This document shows, piece by piece, positions 34,600-44,949 of a stretch of 64,000 nucleotides of DNA. Under the pieces are notes generated by a model. It searched no databases and was not told where the DNA came from. It saw only the letters and a program-made list of their open reading frames with translations. The position numbers were made by a program, and so were the translations under genes. Every line of letters begins with the position of its first letter. The stretch's first letter is position 1. Origin of the DNA: Sympetrum striolatum (Eukaryota > Arthropoda > Insecta > Odonata > Libellulidae); the NCBI GenBank assembly GCA_947579665.1, contig OX388343.1, forward strand, positions 105,281,657 through 105,345,656. Direction: 5' to 3'.

Positions 34600-34714
34600 T
34601 TATGGATATGATAGCGTCACATGACGAATCTTTTCGCTGTCGCTTTCTGTCGAAACGGTATGGCTTATCCAGGAGTCGATTATGGCATTCCGAGAAAATT
34701 CACTTTCCCCAAAT
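34600..34714 (-). other. Exon-like cassette, left side, outer
   Basis: The minus strand has acceptor TTTTTTCAG and then ATTTGGGGAAAGTGAATTTT CTCGGAATGCC, matching the start of the plus-strand cassette at 42095 (ATTTGGGAAAATGAATTTTC). CCATACCGTTTCGA and AAGATTCGTCA blocks follow in the same order as there. No good donor is seen at its end. It is the mirror partner of a right-side unit. Confidence 0.55.
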
Positions 34715-35475
34715 CTGAAAAAATTAAAACGTAAAAACTAATAGAATAGGTTCAATTAGGCAAACATAGTGCATGAAGTGGGAAGGACGGAACTTTGACC
34801 TTCAGAAATCGAGGATAAAGAAGTCAAGGAATTCGGTACGCGATTTTGGGTCTAAGGAAATCATTAGCATCTCAGCTAACTTTTCGGCCTTAACAATGCA
34901 TCGAGGGCAGAGAATAGGAAAAGCGAAATATCAATATGTATGTAAACAACTTTCACCAGCTCACGATTATTTACAGTTACATGAGGGCGAAAGTGCATCA
35001 GACGGGACGTTTAGTAAAACTAAAATTGGTATCATAGCAGAGACGAATAAATGATAAACCAGCTGCATTGAATCAATTAAAGTATGACAAATAATCTCAC
35101 TCAAAAGAAAAAATAATTAAATTCTCATAGTATGTATGAGGAATATGATTACGCCATCTTTTTAATCCAAAAATATCGATTCGGCAAGTGCTCCTTAAAA
35201 GCATAATACTGTAATATTGCAAAGTAGATTTTCATCCTTATCTTAATCATAACTACAAGGGTTTTAGATCCACAACATGCTTACGTGACATTTTATTTTC
35301 ATTACGATTCATACGGAAATAAAAGCTTCCTTTTTAAAGAAAGAGAATTTTTGCTTTATACTTTGACATAAATCACGTAACAAAGCAATGGAAAATTTAC
35401 CGAAACATGCCTCCCTAACCTAGAAACCTTTTCAATTAGAATACGATGAGGCCCATGAATAAAATTTCCACTTAC

Positions 35476-35614
35476 CTAATTCAAGAGATCCAGTCTTCCA
35501 CTACCCTCGGGTATCATCGGGGACGAATCCTTCCTCAGTCCTTTCTATCGAAAGGCAAATTACTTACAATGCAGCCCACTGTAGAAATCAGAGTAAATTC
35601 AATTACTCTAAAAT
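35476..35614 (-). other. Exon-like cassette, left side, inner
   Basis: 139 nt on the minus strand with acceptor ATTATTTTCAG and donor AATTAG|GTAAGT. It aligns along its length with the plus-strand cassette at 41130-41253 (both hold CTACAGTGGGCTGC, CCTTTCGATAGAAAGG and GGAAGACTGGATCTCTT). The frame starts FRVIEFTLISTVGC and runs to a stop caused by one missing base relative to the other copy, where that frame stays open (STVGCHISNLPFDRKGLRKD). So one or both copies are no longer coding. Confidence 0.6.
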
Positions 35615-35944
35615 CTGAAAATAATTAAAAACGACATTTTAATAAATTCAATCAGGTAAACGTTTAAACCTACAGCCAAGGGCAAACATGAACCTGTCTC
35701 GATAACTTTCGAAACCGCTGAACTTTTACCCACAATGCATTTTGACACCCAGTTTAAAAAAAAACAAACGACTAACTACAAAAGAATGGGTGAAATTTTA
35801 TTCTTGGGACAGATAACTAAAGAATAGAGCATTAATTCAATTTGTTGGTGTAGATTATGCTTATAAAATTCGAAATTAAGAACGGAAACTAAATTATTTC
35901 TGTTGCCTTCGATGAATTCGATTTCCAGTAGGATCGTTAGCCTA

Positions 35945-35985
35945 AAATTACCTAAGCTGTCGAAGTACTTTTAACAATGCTTACT
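35945..35985 (+). mobile_element. SINE tail fragment, left arm
   Basis: ACCTAAGCTGTCGAAGTACT followed by TTTAACAATGC matches the body of the SINE at 24276-24411. The tRNA head is lost. A mirrored copy is in the right arm at 40884-40955. Confidence 0.65.
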
Positions 35986-36277
35986 AATTACTTATTAACA
36001 CCAAAAACCAGGACTAAATGTTAAGCAAATGAACAAACAATAGATATTATGCAAGCCTTTGTTATAAAGGAAAACGAAACTTAATTAGACCGAACATAGG
36101 CGATAAATCTCATGAACTTACATTATTGAAGGATCGCAGTGAACGGGAATGAAATATCTATCACTAACAGTTATAATCAATACATCGTGAAAGATGTTTA
36201 AGCATTTAACCAAAATTAAATAACTTTCTACCGGTAATTTTGTTTGCAAATCCTTGATTCGAGCTTCGATCTCCCGT

Positions 36278-36347
36278 TTGCCGGGCGAATACTCTTCATG
36301 GATATGTTAAGTAACCTCTCGTAGTACCGCGTTCGAGTCCTGGCAAA
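36278..36347 (+). mobile_element. tRNA-like SINE head, left arm
   Basis: TTGCCGGGCGAAT at the start and CGCGTTCGAGTCCTGGCAAA at the end give a partly pairing acceptor (GCCGGG/TCCTGGC region) and a B-box-like GTTCGAGTCC. The arms do not form a complete cloverleaf. A mirrored copy is at 40493-40563. It looks like a second tRNA-derived repeat family, different from the one at 24.3 kb. Confidence 0.45.
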
Positions 36348-36796
36348 GTCGGACTTTTTCCTCCTCTAAGATACAGCACCCAAGATATGATTTTCTTATT
36401 AATCATAAAAGCTCAAGTGGAATTATTTTCGAAATCATTCTCGAAATTAAGAAAAAATGTACGTACTTGAAATTAATGACAACTACAACGAATGACATTC
36501 ACAAAATAAGCTTCGGCTAAATCGCAAAGAAATACGCGATGTAAGACGTCGGCTCCTACCGTTACCGAACATAACCGAGATTTTACATGAATTTCATGGA
36601 GTTATAATGTGCATTGAGAACAATTTTGTACGGGAAATTCTAATAATTATTCCATAAAATGGTCGCAACAAAAATTTGTTTAAGATATTTTATGAAATTT
36701 GGCTTAATCATGGGTCGCGACGACCAACAACTTCATCAGGACCATATTAACACAAGAAAGTAACGTCAAATCAGCAACGGTTAATTTTAAAGACTT

Positions 36797-36917
36797 ACCA
36801 AGTGACTGCTCCGGAAGAAATCTCGGCGACGACTGAGAAATTAACCGTCTTTCTAGGTTTAAACAAGGTTGATCCTCTCTGATTGGTCAATTTTGAGTTC
36901 AACGTTCTTTCCCCGCC
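36797..36917 (-). promoter_or_regulatory. Promoter-like block, left arm, pointing left
   Basis: On the minus strand in order: GC box GGCGGGG (36917-36911), CCAAT (36886-36882), initiator-like TCAGTCG (about 36836-36830), a leader of about 36 nt ending CACTTG, and donor GTAAGT (36798-36793). TCAGT is the arthropod initiator consensus. No TATA box. All these elements are kept in the mirrored copy at 39950-40066 while spacer bases differ. Promoter function is inferred. Confidence 0.5.
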
Positions 36918-37300
36918 TATTACTTTAATTTTCGTAAATTACAATTACAGTTAAAAATGCATTTACTTATGTGATATATTATATCTGTAGAAATAAATAA
37001 ATATATGAATATAAATTTTCCTTTAAATTCACATTTTATTCACTAAATGAATTGGATGTTCGGTTTAAACAATGTTGCTGTTCTCTGATTGGTTGATTTT
37101 AAAATCTATGTCCGTCGCACCGTCCCCAAGTCTAATTATTTCAATTTTGTAAACTTTTTACGATAATTAAATAAGCATTCACTTAGATTATATATATTTA
37201 GCGAAGCAAATAATTCTTTAGAACATTAAATTTTGCTGCAAAGTAATATATTTCCACTAAATGAATTGGGTGATGTCACCAAGCCATTGCTCGCAATTAC

Positions 37301-39719
37301 GGAGAAGTATTAGAAAAAAAATATTTTCGTATTACAAATATATTTTTCCCAGCATATGATAGCGTCTTTAAAGAAATCAAATCTTCGCGTACTCTTATTT
37401 CGTATTTTTATATCCTAATTATCACAATTCGTAACTTCTCATCTTTCATTAACAAAAGAATGCGATTAGCGCATTTCCTTATTTCACACGTTTACATTGT
37501 TTTTACACATTATAATTTATAAAATCTATAATTCCTTTAAAAATCAAATTCTCCCGGAATTTGATGATGTCGCTGTCTTAGAAAAATATCAATCTCATCC
37601 TTTCTTTGATATATATATATATTGTTTACAGTTCCTTTCTGGCATGAAATTAACTGCATCGAAATTTCTGGAAGTTATATCAAATGTAACAAGAATTATT
37701 ATGGGTCCTCACTAATGCTCTTGGTTGAATACTTAAAGATATTTGAAGCGTACATTACATTCACATTGAATACATTTCACTCGATTGATGTTTAATCACA
37801 ATTTTGATAAATGCTTTCTAATTGTTGCCCTATCCTATAGTCATGAAATTTAAGCTGGCACGAACTCAAAAAAACTTATGATATTCTATAATGCGAAACT
37901 TCAATATCTCATGACAAGAAATGCATTTCATACGGGTCTGACTCCAAATTATCTTACCTCTTGATTCTTTCCTCTTGAAATGCTTCCTTCACCGTGCTAT
38001 CATTCATTCAAAATGTAGATTACATCCATACTCTATTTCTTCCCACCTTATGAATATCCTCCTGATTGACGTTACTTTTACCTTTAAGAGCCACAAATAT
38101 TAATATTTAAAACCACTGCTGCACACGTATAACTAATATCGATGTAATATTTTTCATTAATGCACTAACGAAGGAAATCTCAAGATGGATGGCCTCCTTC
38201 GTATACCAAAAGAAACTTCTGCTTAGAATATTTGTCAGCTGAGTTAATCCCTCCGATGTTTTAAGAACTCATTGTATATCCACAAGAATTCGCCACAAAG
38301 AATTTTAGAGTTCGATAACGACTCCATAGTGAAAACATGACGAGAGCAAACAGTCACCTGACATTAGTCATAGCTCTTGGAACGCCTTCGCGTAGTTCAG
38401 TTTTCGGAAGAAGACGATCGTAATTTCTCAAAAGCGCGCAAAAATGCCAAAGCCTCGTGGTAACCTTTAGGTCGTAAGTGAAGTGGTGTTTTAATGGTGA
38501 TTTTCAATTGCTAAAATGTTTTACAGATGAGGATAACTTGATGAACAAGATCAAGTTAACTTCTGGATTACGTTTATACAGTGAGAGCATTAACAGTGCA
38601 ACGCAAGGGTTCAATAATCAAGTTAAAAGCTTTTTGTGGACGAAACAGCAGAAAGTCAGCTCTGTTTCTTGGATAGGAATGAAAAGGTATGCAATTCCTC
38701 AACTGTGATGAACGAATCGTCAAGGAGTCGAAGCCTCAGAATGGATTCATGCTGGAGTTAAAGGTAATGCTAATCTTTGAAAACGTCCCAAAGAATGTAA
38801 CGAATAAGAGATATGAATATCTGTATGAAATGTTTCATTGCTGTGAAATTTAGTCTGAGACTATTTATTTTATTCCATAGGTTTAAAAAGGGATATTATA
38901 TAGCCATAACTTATATTTTTCCACTGATTTTCTATGTGATAGATTCAAGGGTGTTCAACATCACTGAGTGTGGTAATTCATTAAAGAATCAAGCGATTTC
39001 ATTCACGAAAATATTCCAGAAAGAGTTTACAATGATCAAGTAAAGTTATTATTCTGTAGCGTAATAAGTGTAGCATTTGAATAATATTCTTTGGTCTAAT
39101 AAAACCACAATATCATTTCATTATTTTAGATTTCAAAAGGCATCATTCTCAGACCTATGGGTTCCAGCTTTGCAAGTGATTGTTCTGTCCTCTTTTCACA
39201 ATGGAGGTCTAATTCTAACCTTGAAATTCCTCGCAACGAATGTCTGGTGATATACAATGAGTGTTTACGACATGGGACTGATAATCTCAGCTGACAAATA
39301 TTCGAAGGGGAAGTTACTTTAGAATGCAATGAAGGCCATCCATCGTGCAATTTACTTCAAAAGCCCGATTTGTAAATGAAGGAGAAATCATTAATCAGAG
39401 GAAGATTTGGCAAAGTATAATGAGTATAGAGAATTACGACATAAATTTGTGTAGTAGGACGATGAACCAAACACAATCTATTCTTAAAGGAAGATGGAGG
39501 GCTACAAGTTGTGATAATTGTGATATCATATTACGTAATATGTATCCTTGGATTTAAATTGTTTTAAGGAGCTATCCAAAACAAAGAAATATATTTCGAA
39601 AGCGAAAAAATCAACCTGAAGGAAAAAAATATATTCTTAATTTTTCTAACACGATAATTATCATCTGTGTAAATTAGTGGATATAAAATTAAAATTATAA
39701 TTTGCTAATTTGAATTGAC
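37301..39719. other. Spacer between the inverted arms
   Basis: Contains the inner inverted pair (38184-38375 with 39165-39344) and an unpaired centre of about 700 bp. A 76-codon plus frame at 38478-38708 (TSGLRLYSESINSATQGFNN) is within the centre; I do not recognise it and it has no splice context that I can support. Confidence 0.5.
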
Positions 39720-39949
39720 TGGGGAATGTACCTGACGATGTAAAATTCAAAATCGGCCAATCAGAATCCAAGAGAATTTTGCGAGCAATGGCAATGTGGC
39801 ATAATCCAATTCATTATATTAAAAAATATAACTTTAAAGGAAAATTTTATAGTAATTAACCTTTTTAATTTGAAATATATTTTATTTTACATACGTTAAT
39901 GTATATTTCATTATAATTAAATTATACGAAAATAAAAATCAATAGACTA

Positions 39950-40066
39950 GGGGGCGGGACGTACAATTGGAAATCGACCAATCCGAGATGATCAACATTG
40001 TTTAAACCTAGTGAGACGGTTAACTCCTCAGTCGTCGCCGAGATTTCTCCCGGAGCAGTCACTTGG
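39950..40066 (+). promoter_or_regulatory. Promoter-like block, right arm, pointing right
   Basis: GGGGCGGGAC (39951-39960), CCAAT (39978-39982), initiator-like TCAGTCG (from 40028), a leader exon-like stretch to CACTTG (40065) and donor GTAAGT at 40066. It is the inverted copy of the block at 36797-36917 and faces the cassette array on the right. TATA-less. Function inferred from motif order and conservation between arms. Confidence 0.5.
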
Positions 40067-40492
40067 TAAGTCTTTAAAAATAACTGTTACTGATTTGAAT
40101 TTACCTTCTTGTGCTAACATGGTCTTGGTGAAGATGTTGCTCGTCGCGACCCATGATTTCCTGTAAAGCTAAGCAATCACTTTTAGGGAATATAATTAGA
40201 ATTTCCCGTACAAAATTGTTCTCGATGCACATTATTTTTCCTTGTAATTCATGTAAAATCTCGGTTATGTTAGGTAATGGTAGGAGCCGACGTTTTACAT
40301 CGCGTATTTCTTTGCGATTTAGCCGAAGCTTATTTTTCGAATGTCTTTCGTTGTAGTTGTCATTAATTTCAAGTACGTACATTTTTTCTTAATTTCGAGA
40401 ATGATTTTCGAAAATAATTCCACTTGAGCTTTTATGATTTATAAGAAAATTATATCTTGGGTGCTGTATCTTAGAGGAGGAAAAAGTCCGAC

Positions 40493-40563
40493 TTTGCCAG
40501 GACTCGAACGCGGTACTCCGAGAGGTTACTTTACAAGTGCATGAAGAGCATTCGCCCGGCAAA
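40493..40563 (-). mobile_element. tRNA-like SINE head, right arm
   Basis: Mirrored copy of 36278-36347 with the same B-box-like GTTCGAGTCC and TTGCCGGGCGAAT end. It was present before the inversion-duplication. Confidence 0.45.
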
Positions 40564-40883
40564 CGGGAGATCGAGGCTCGAATCAAGGATTCGCAAACGA
40601 AATTGGCGGTTGAAAGGTTTTTAAATGTTGGTTAAATGCTTAAAAATGTTGCACGATGTATTGATTATAGCTGATAGTGCTAGACATCTCATTCCCGTTA
40701 ACTGTAATCCTTCAATAGTGTTAGTGCATGTGATTTATCGCCTATGTTCGGTCTAATTAAGTTTCGTTTTCCTTTAAAACAAATGCATGCATAATATCCA
40801 TTGTTTGTTCATTTGCTTAACATTTAGTACTGGTTTTTGGTGTTATTAAGTAATGATAGTAAGCATTGTTAAAAATGCCAGAT

Positions 40884-40955
40884 CTTTCTTATTGTTAAAA
40901 GTGCTTCGACATCTTAGGTCATTTCTCGGTAAGGCTTTTACCGGGAACTACACAC
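40884..40955 (-). mobile_element. SINE copy, right arm, degraded head
   Basis: TTAAAAGTGCTTCGACATCT, TAGGTCATTT and TTTTACCGGGAA match the SINE at 24276-24411 read from its tail. The head is badly eroded (the TTCGAAC box is lost). It sits at the position equivalent to the left-arm fragment at 35945-35985. Confidence 0.65.
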
Positions 40956-41129
40956 GTGACCGTTTGTTTTTTTTTAAACTGGGTGTCATGAGGCATTGTG
41001 GGTAACGGTTTTAGCGGTTTCGAAAATCTATCGATACAAATTCATGTGTTCCCACTGCTGTAGGCTAAAACGTTTACCTACTTAATTTATTTTATTAATA
41101 TGACATTTTAAATTTATTTTATATTTTAG

Positions 41130-41253
41130 AGGTACTCCGATTTCTACAGTGGGCTGCCACATAAGTAATTTACCTTTCGATAGAAAGGGACTGCGAAAGG
41201 ATTCGTCCCAGATGATACGCGAGTGTAGCGGAAGACTGGATCTCTTAAATTAG
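41130..41253 (+). other. Exon-like cassette, right side, first
   Basis: Acceptor TTTATATTTTAG and donor AAATTAG|GTAAGC bound 124 nt. One frame is open to the last codon (GTPISTVGCHISNLPFDRKG, then LRKDSSQMIRECSG and RLDLLN) and ends in TAG at the donor. It is the mirror partner of 35476-35614. It lies about 1.1 kb downstream of the promoter-like block. Confidence 0.55.
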
Positions 41254-42094
41254 GTAAGCGGAAGTCCTATGTATACGCTTTAACGTATTCTGTTTGAATT
41301 ATATCCTCAACTTTTGCAAATTAAAATGAATTGTCTTTTCGATGTTCTATCTTAAGCAGATATATTTTAGCCTTTCCCAATAATCGCGACATTTTACAAT
41401 ATTAGCGAGCGAATAATTATATTAAATAGCAAATCATAATTATCGGTACTCTTGTTTAGGCTGAGAATGGCTTTCCGAAATCACTCTTTGGAAAATGTAT
41501 GCGATTTAATGAATTACCTTTTAGTTGAAGTTATCTATATCACGGTTGTACTTTAGTAAAGTGCTTTATTATACTGTAATTCTTACTCGTATACTCTTTG
41601 GTTTTGCCTCGATCAATTTTTTTAAATGTTAAGTTTCTGTAATTTTGAAGTGAGATATGAATATTTCAGTTAGTTTTCGATGTATTACTTTTTTCTTTAT
41701 ATCGAAGTCATGCCAGTATTTATTGTTGGTTCATTCTCTTAACATTTAGCCCCTCGTTTCTGGTATTAATATATAATGATAACTAAGTTTCAGTACTTAT
41801 GATTGAATTAAATAACCTTCATCAAATTCAGCAAATTTAATGAATGCTATGTAATGTTGTTTTCTGTCACCAGAATCCAATCTCTCCCACTTTCTTCTAG
41901 TTAGTCTTTTGTTTTTTCTTTTCAAACCGGGTATCATAGGGCATTATCGGTAACGGGTGCAGAGGTTTCGAAGTGACGGAATGGAACGGAAAGTTACCGA
42001 CAAAAGTTCATAGCTGGACATGAGTGTAGGGAAAATGTTATCGTCATTGAACTTTGAACCAATTTTATTAATTTAACGTTTAAATTATTTTCAG

Positions 42095-42221
42095 AATTTG
42101 GGAAAATGAATTTTCTCGGATTTCCAGAATGGTCTCCCAAATGAGTCATACCCGTTTCGAAGGATATGGACAGTGAGAGGATTCTTCGCTCATGATACCG
42201 GACTTCAGATTTCTAAATTAG
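42095..42221 (+). other. Exon-like cassette, right side, second
   Basis: Acceptor AATTATTTTCAG and donor AAATTAG|GTAAGC bound 127 nt. It aligns with the first cassette (SHTRFEG, a stop, then EDSSLMIP against NLPFDRKG and KDSSQMI), but has a TGA in the shared frame. The intron after it also aligns with the intron after the first cassette, so the repeated unit is about 968 bp. Confidence 0.55.
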
Positions 42222-44254
42222 GTAAGCAAAAGTTATATTCATTGTCCCTGTTGTACTCTGTATGAATTATATCCTTAAACATAGAATTTATAAATATATT
42301 TCCTTTTCTATGTTCTAAATGAAGTAGATATTTTGTAGCATTCTCCAGAAATCGCGAAGTTCTACAATTTTAGTGATCGTACATTAAATGACAAACCCTA
42401 ATATCGGAACTCTAGTGTAGGCAGAGAATGGGTTTCTGAAATTAATCATAGAAAACTGTATGGAAACGTATACGTTTTAATGAAGTATCTTATAATTTAA
42501 TTACTATAAATGTAGGTTGTACTGTATTTTAATAAATTGTGATACTGCAATTCTTACTCAAATACTATTTGGCCTCGTGTATTTAATTTGAATGTAAGGC
42601 TTCTATTATTTAAAGCAATGATATTAATATTTTAGTAAAGGTTCCTTTACTTCATAATGCGAGTTGTTTTAGGCAGTAAAGAAATAATTTTTCTTCTTTA
42701 AAAAAGGAAGTTTTTAGTTCCTTTAAATGCAAATGTCACTTCCGCATGATCTGACTCTGGAAACCTTGTTGGTGTTATTAAGATAAAGATGATAATCTAC
42801 TTTGCTATATTACAGTTCATACAATTTGGGATTCCGTGCTGAATCAATATTTTTGGATAACAAATGTTTGCATAATCATTTACCTCATACATATTTCGAG
42901 AATTAAATGATTCATTTATTTATTGATTTAGCTTTGTCAGATAACTAAATATAGCTTTAATGAGTAGTTGATTAATAATAGTATATTAATAGTAATAGTT
43001 AATAGTATATTAATTAATAGTTGATTCAATGATTTATTGTTTTATCTTTAAATCACATCCGTTATAATACCATTTAAGCCTATAAATAGAGGACAATTTA
43101 GACTTTAATGTTCATCCGTAAATTAACATGTTCTCGGCTTTATTAATTAGAGATACAAAACTTCACGATGCTAGGATATTATAACAATAATCATTAGCGT
43201 ATTATGCCATGTGATTGAAAGATACACTTCCGCCCTCAAATTTATTGTAAATTTCTATGAGCAGGACAATGTTGTTTAAATTCATATTGATATTTTGCTT
43301 TCCCTATCCTCTGCTCTCAGTGCATTGTCATAGCCGAAAAGTCAGCTGAAATTTTGCTTAAGATATTCCATGACACTATCCAAATTCCTTTATGCCTGTA
43401 GCATCCATGGTTGAAGGTCGAAGCATCCTCTTTCCTACTTTATTCAAAATGTTTGCCTAATTCAACGAATTATACTAATTTGACGATTAAATATTTTACT
43501 GCTTTTGGGAAAATATTTTTTCTCGGATTTCCAGAATGGAATCCCGTAAAAGTCACACCCGTTTCGAAGGATGAGGACATTGAAAGGATTCGTCACTGAT
43601 GATACCCGAGGACAGCGGAATGAGAGCGGATTTCTAAATTAGATAAGCGAAACTTTTATTTGTAAACTTCACTGTATTTTGCTTGAATTATATCCTCAAC
43701 ATATTTAATTTCAAAATACATTGCGTTTTCGATATTCATCGCACGGTAGATATTTTTTGACCTCGTCCAATAATCGTGATTTTATACAATAATAGCGAAC
43801 TTATAATATAAAACAAAATTAGGAAGGACAAAATGCTTGGTAGGAGATAAGGTATATGCAGGGAAGGAACAAAAATAATTCCTCTGACGATACTGAAAGG
43901 ACATGTATGCAACTTGGTGAACTATCTACTTAAATTATAGTGATTGTGGTGTTGTGTAGCTTAGTACATTATGATGCAAAAGTACATACTCGAATGTGCT
44001 TTGGCATTGCTTCACTTCCATACTTTCAATGAAGAGGTTGCATACTTTAGAATACAGAAGTAAAGGAACATTTGAGAAAATTCTAAATACCTTAATAAAG
44101 TGAGGCATAGCAAAGAAACTAAAACATTTTAAACTAAAACAACGCTAATATAAACTAATATATGCTGTTTTGTGATTAACTATTAAACAGCTATTTATAC
44201 TTCTACACCATATATACTATTCCACTTAAAATTCTTCTTCATCAATAATTTTAG
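42222..44254. other. Spacer between large cassettes and the 221-bp array
   Basis: Besides the third cassette at 43505-43646 it holds an AT-rich stretch with TTAATAGTATATTAAT-type repeats (about 42,960-43,025) and otherwise unrecognised sequence. Confidence 0.55.
43505..43646 (+). other. Exon-like cassette, right side, third, splice sites lost
   Basis: CTCGGATTTCCAGAATGG, CACACCCGTTTCGAAGGAT and TGATGATACCCGAGG align with the second cassette. The acceptor CAG has become CTG and the donor GTAAGC reads ATAAGC, and the shared frame carries two stops. A decayed copy. Confidence 0.55.
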
Positions 44255-44949
44255 AATCTTATCGAAGGAATCTGCAGGGATGCTGTGAGGATTGGAAAAG
44301 AGTAAGGACCGGAGAAATCGTAATTATGATTTAAAATAAGTATCTTATGAAAAGCATTGAGATTTATGTTAGCTTCAATTGTTGGAATTCGTGATTTTTT
44401 TATATTTTTAAATTTAGATTGATTGTTATTTTTTCCAGCTACTTCATTGTTCATGGTCATTAAAATGATGATTCTCTGGGGTTACGAAGAAATCTGAAGG
44501 GATGCTGCGAGGATTACAAGACGTAGATACGGGAGAAAGCGTAAATATTAGAGTAAATAAGTATCTTATGATTGTAATTGAGATTTGATTTCGTATTGTT
44601 TGTTGGATTCCTGATTCCTTTATATTTTGAAATTAAATGTGTTTATTTTTCTTTGCAGCTACTTTATTCGTCGTGGTCATTATAATGATGATTCTCTGGG
44701 GTACCGAAGGAATCTGCAGGGATGCTGCGAGGATTACAAGAGAGTAGATACGGGAGAAAGCGTAAATATTATAGTAAATAAGTATATTATGATCGTAATT
44801 GAGATTTGATTCCGCATTGTTTGTTGGATTCCTGATTTTCTTATATTTTGAAATTTAATGTGTTTATTTTTCTTTGCAGCTACTTCATTAGTCATGGCCA
44901 TTATAATGAGGATTCTCTGGGGTATCGAAGGGATCTGCAGGGATGCTGC

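Larger units (their letters stand above)
35460..37300. repeat. Large inverted repeat, left arm
   Basis: This segment matches the inverse complement of about 39720-41260 through many landmarks in mirrored order: GTAGAAATC...CAGCCCACT, CACAATGC near an A/T run, GACCGAACATAGGCGAT, CGATCTCCCGTTTGCCGGGC, CTTCGGCTAAATCGCAAAGA, CGGCTCCTACC, CGACTGAG and CCATTGCTCGC. The arms are clearly related but carry substitutions and indels, so the event is not recent. Within this arm the CCAAT-bearing stretch is itself doubled (near 36,880 and 37,090). Confidence 0.85.
39720..41260. repeat. Large inverted repeat, right arm
   Basis: Inverse partner of 35460-37300. A second, inner pair (38184-38375 against 39165-39344) shares GATGGATGGCC, GAATATTTGTCAGCTGAG and CTCATTGTATATC in mirrored order, so the symmetry extends inward to an unpaired centre at about 38,400-39,130. 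Confidence 0.85.

Noticed and set aside
40101..40382. 93-codon minus frame in the right arm, with a mirrored plus copy in the left arm near 36,455
   Set aside because: The left copy has a stop near its tenth codon and other changes. Similarity between arms is explained by the duplication, and no family is recognised. It might be a decayed element protein, but I cannot support a gene.
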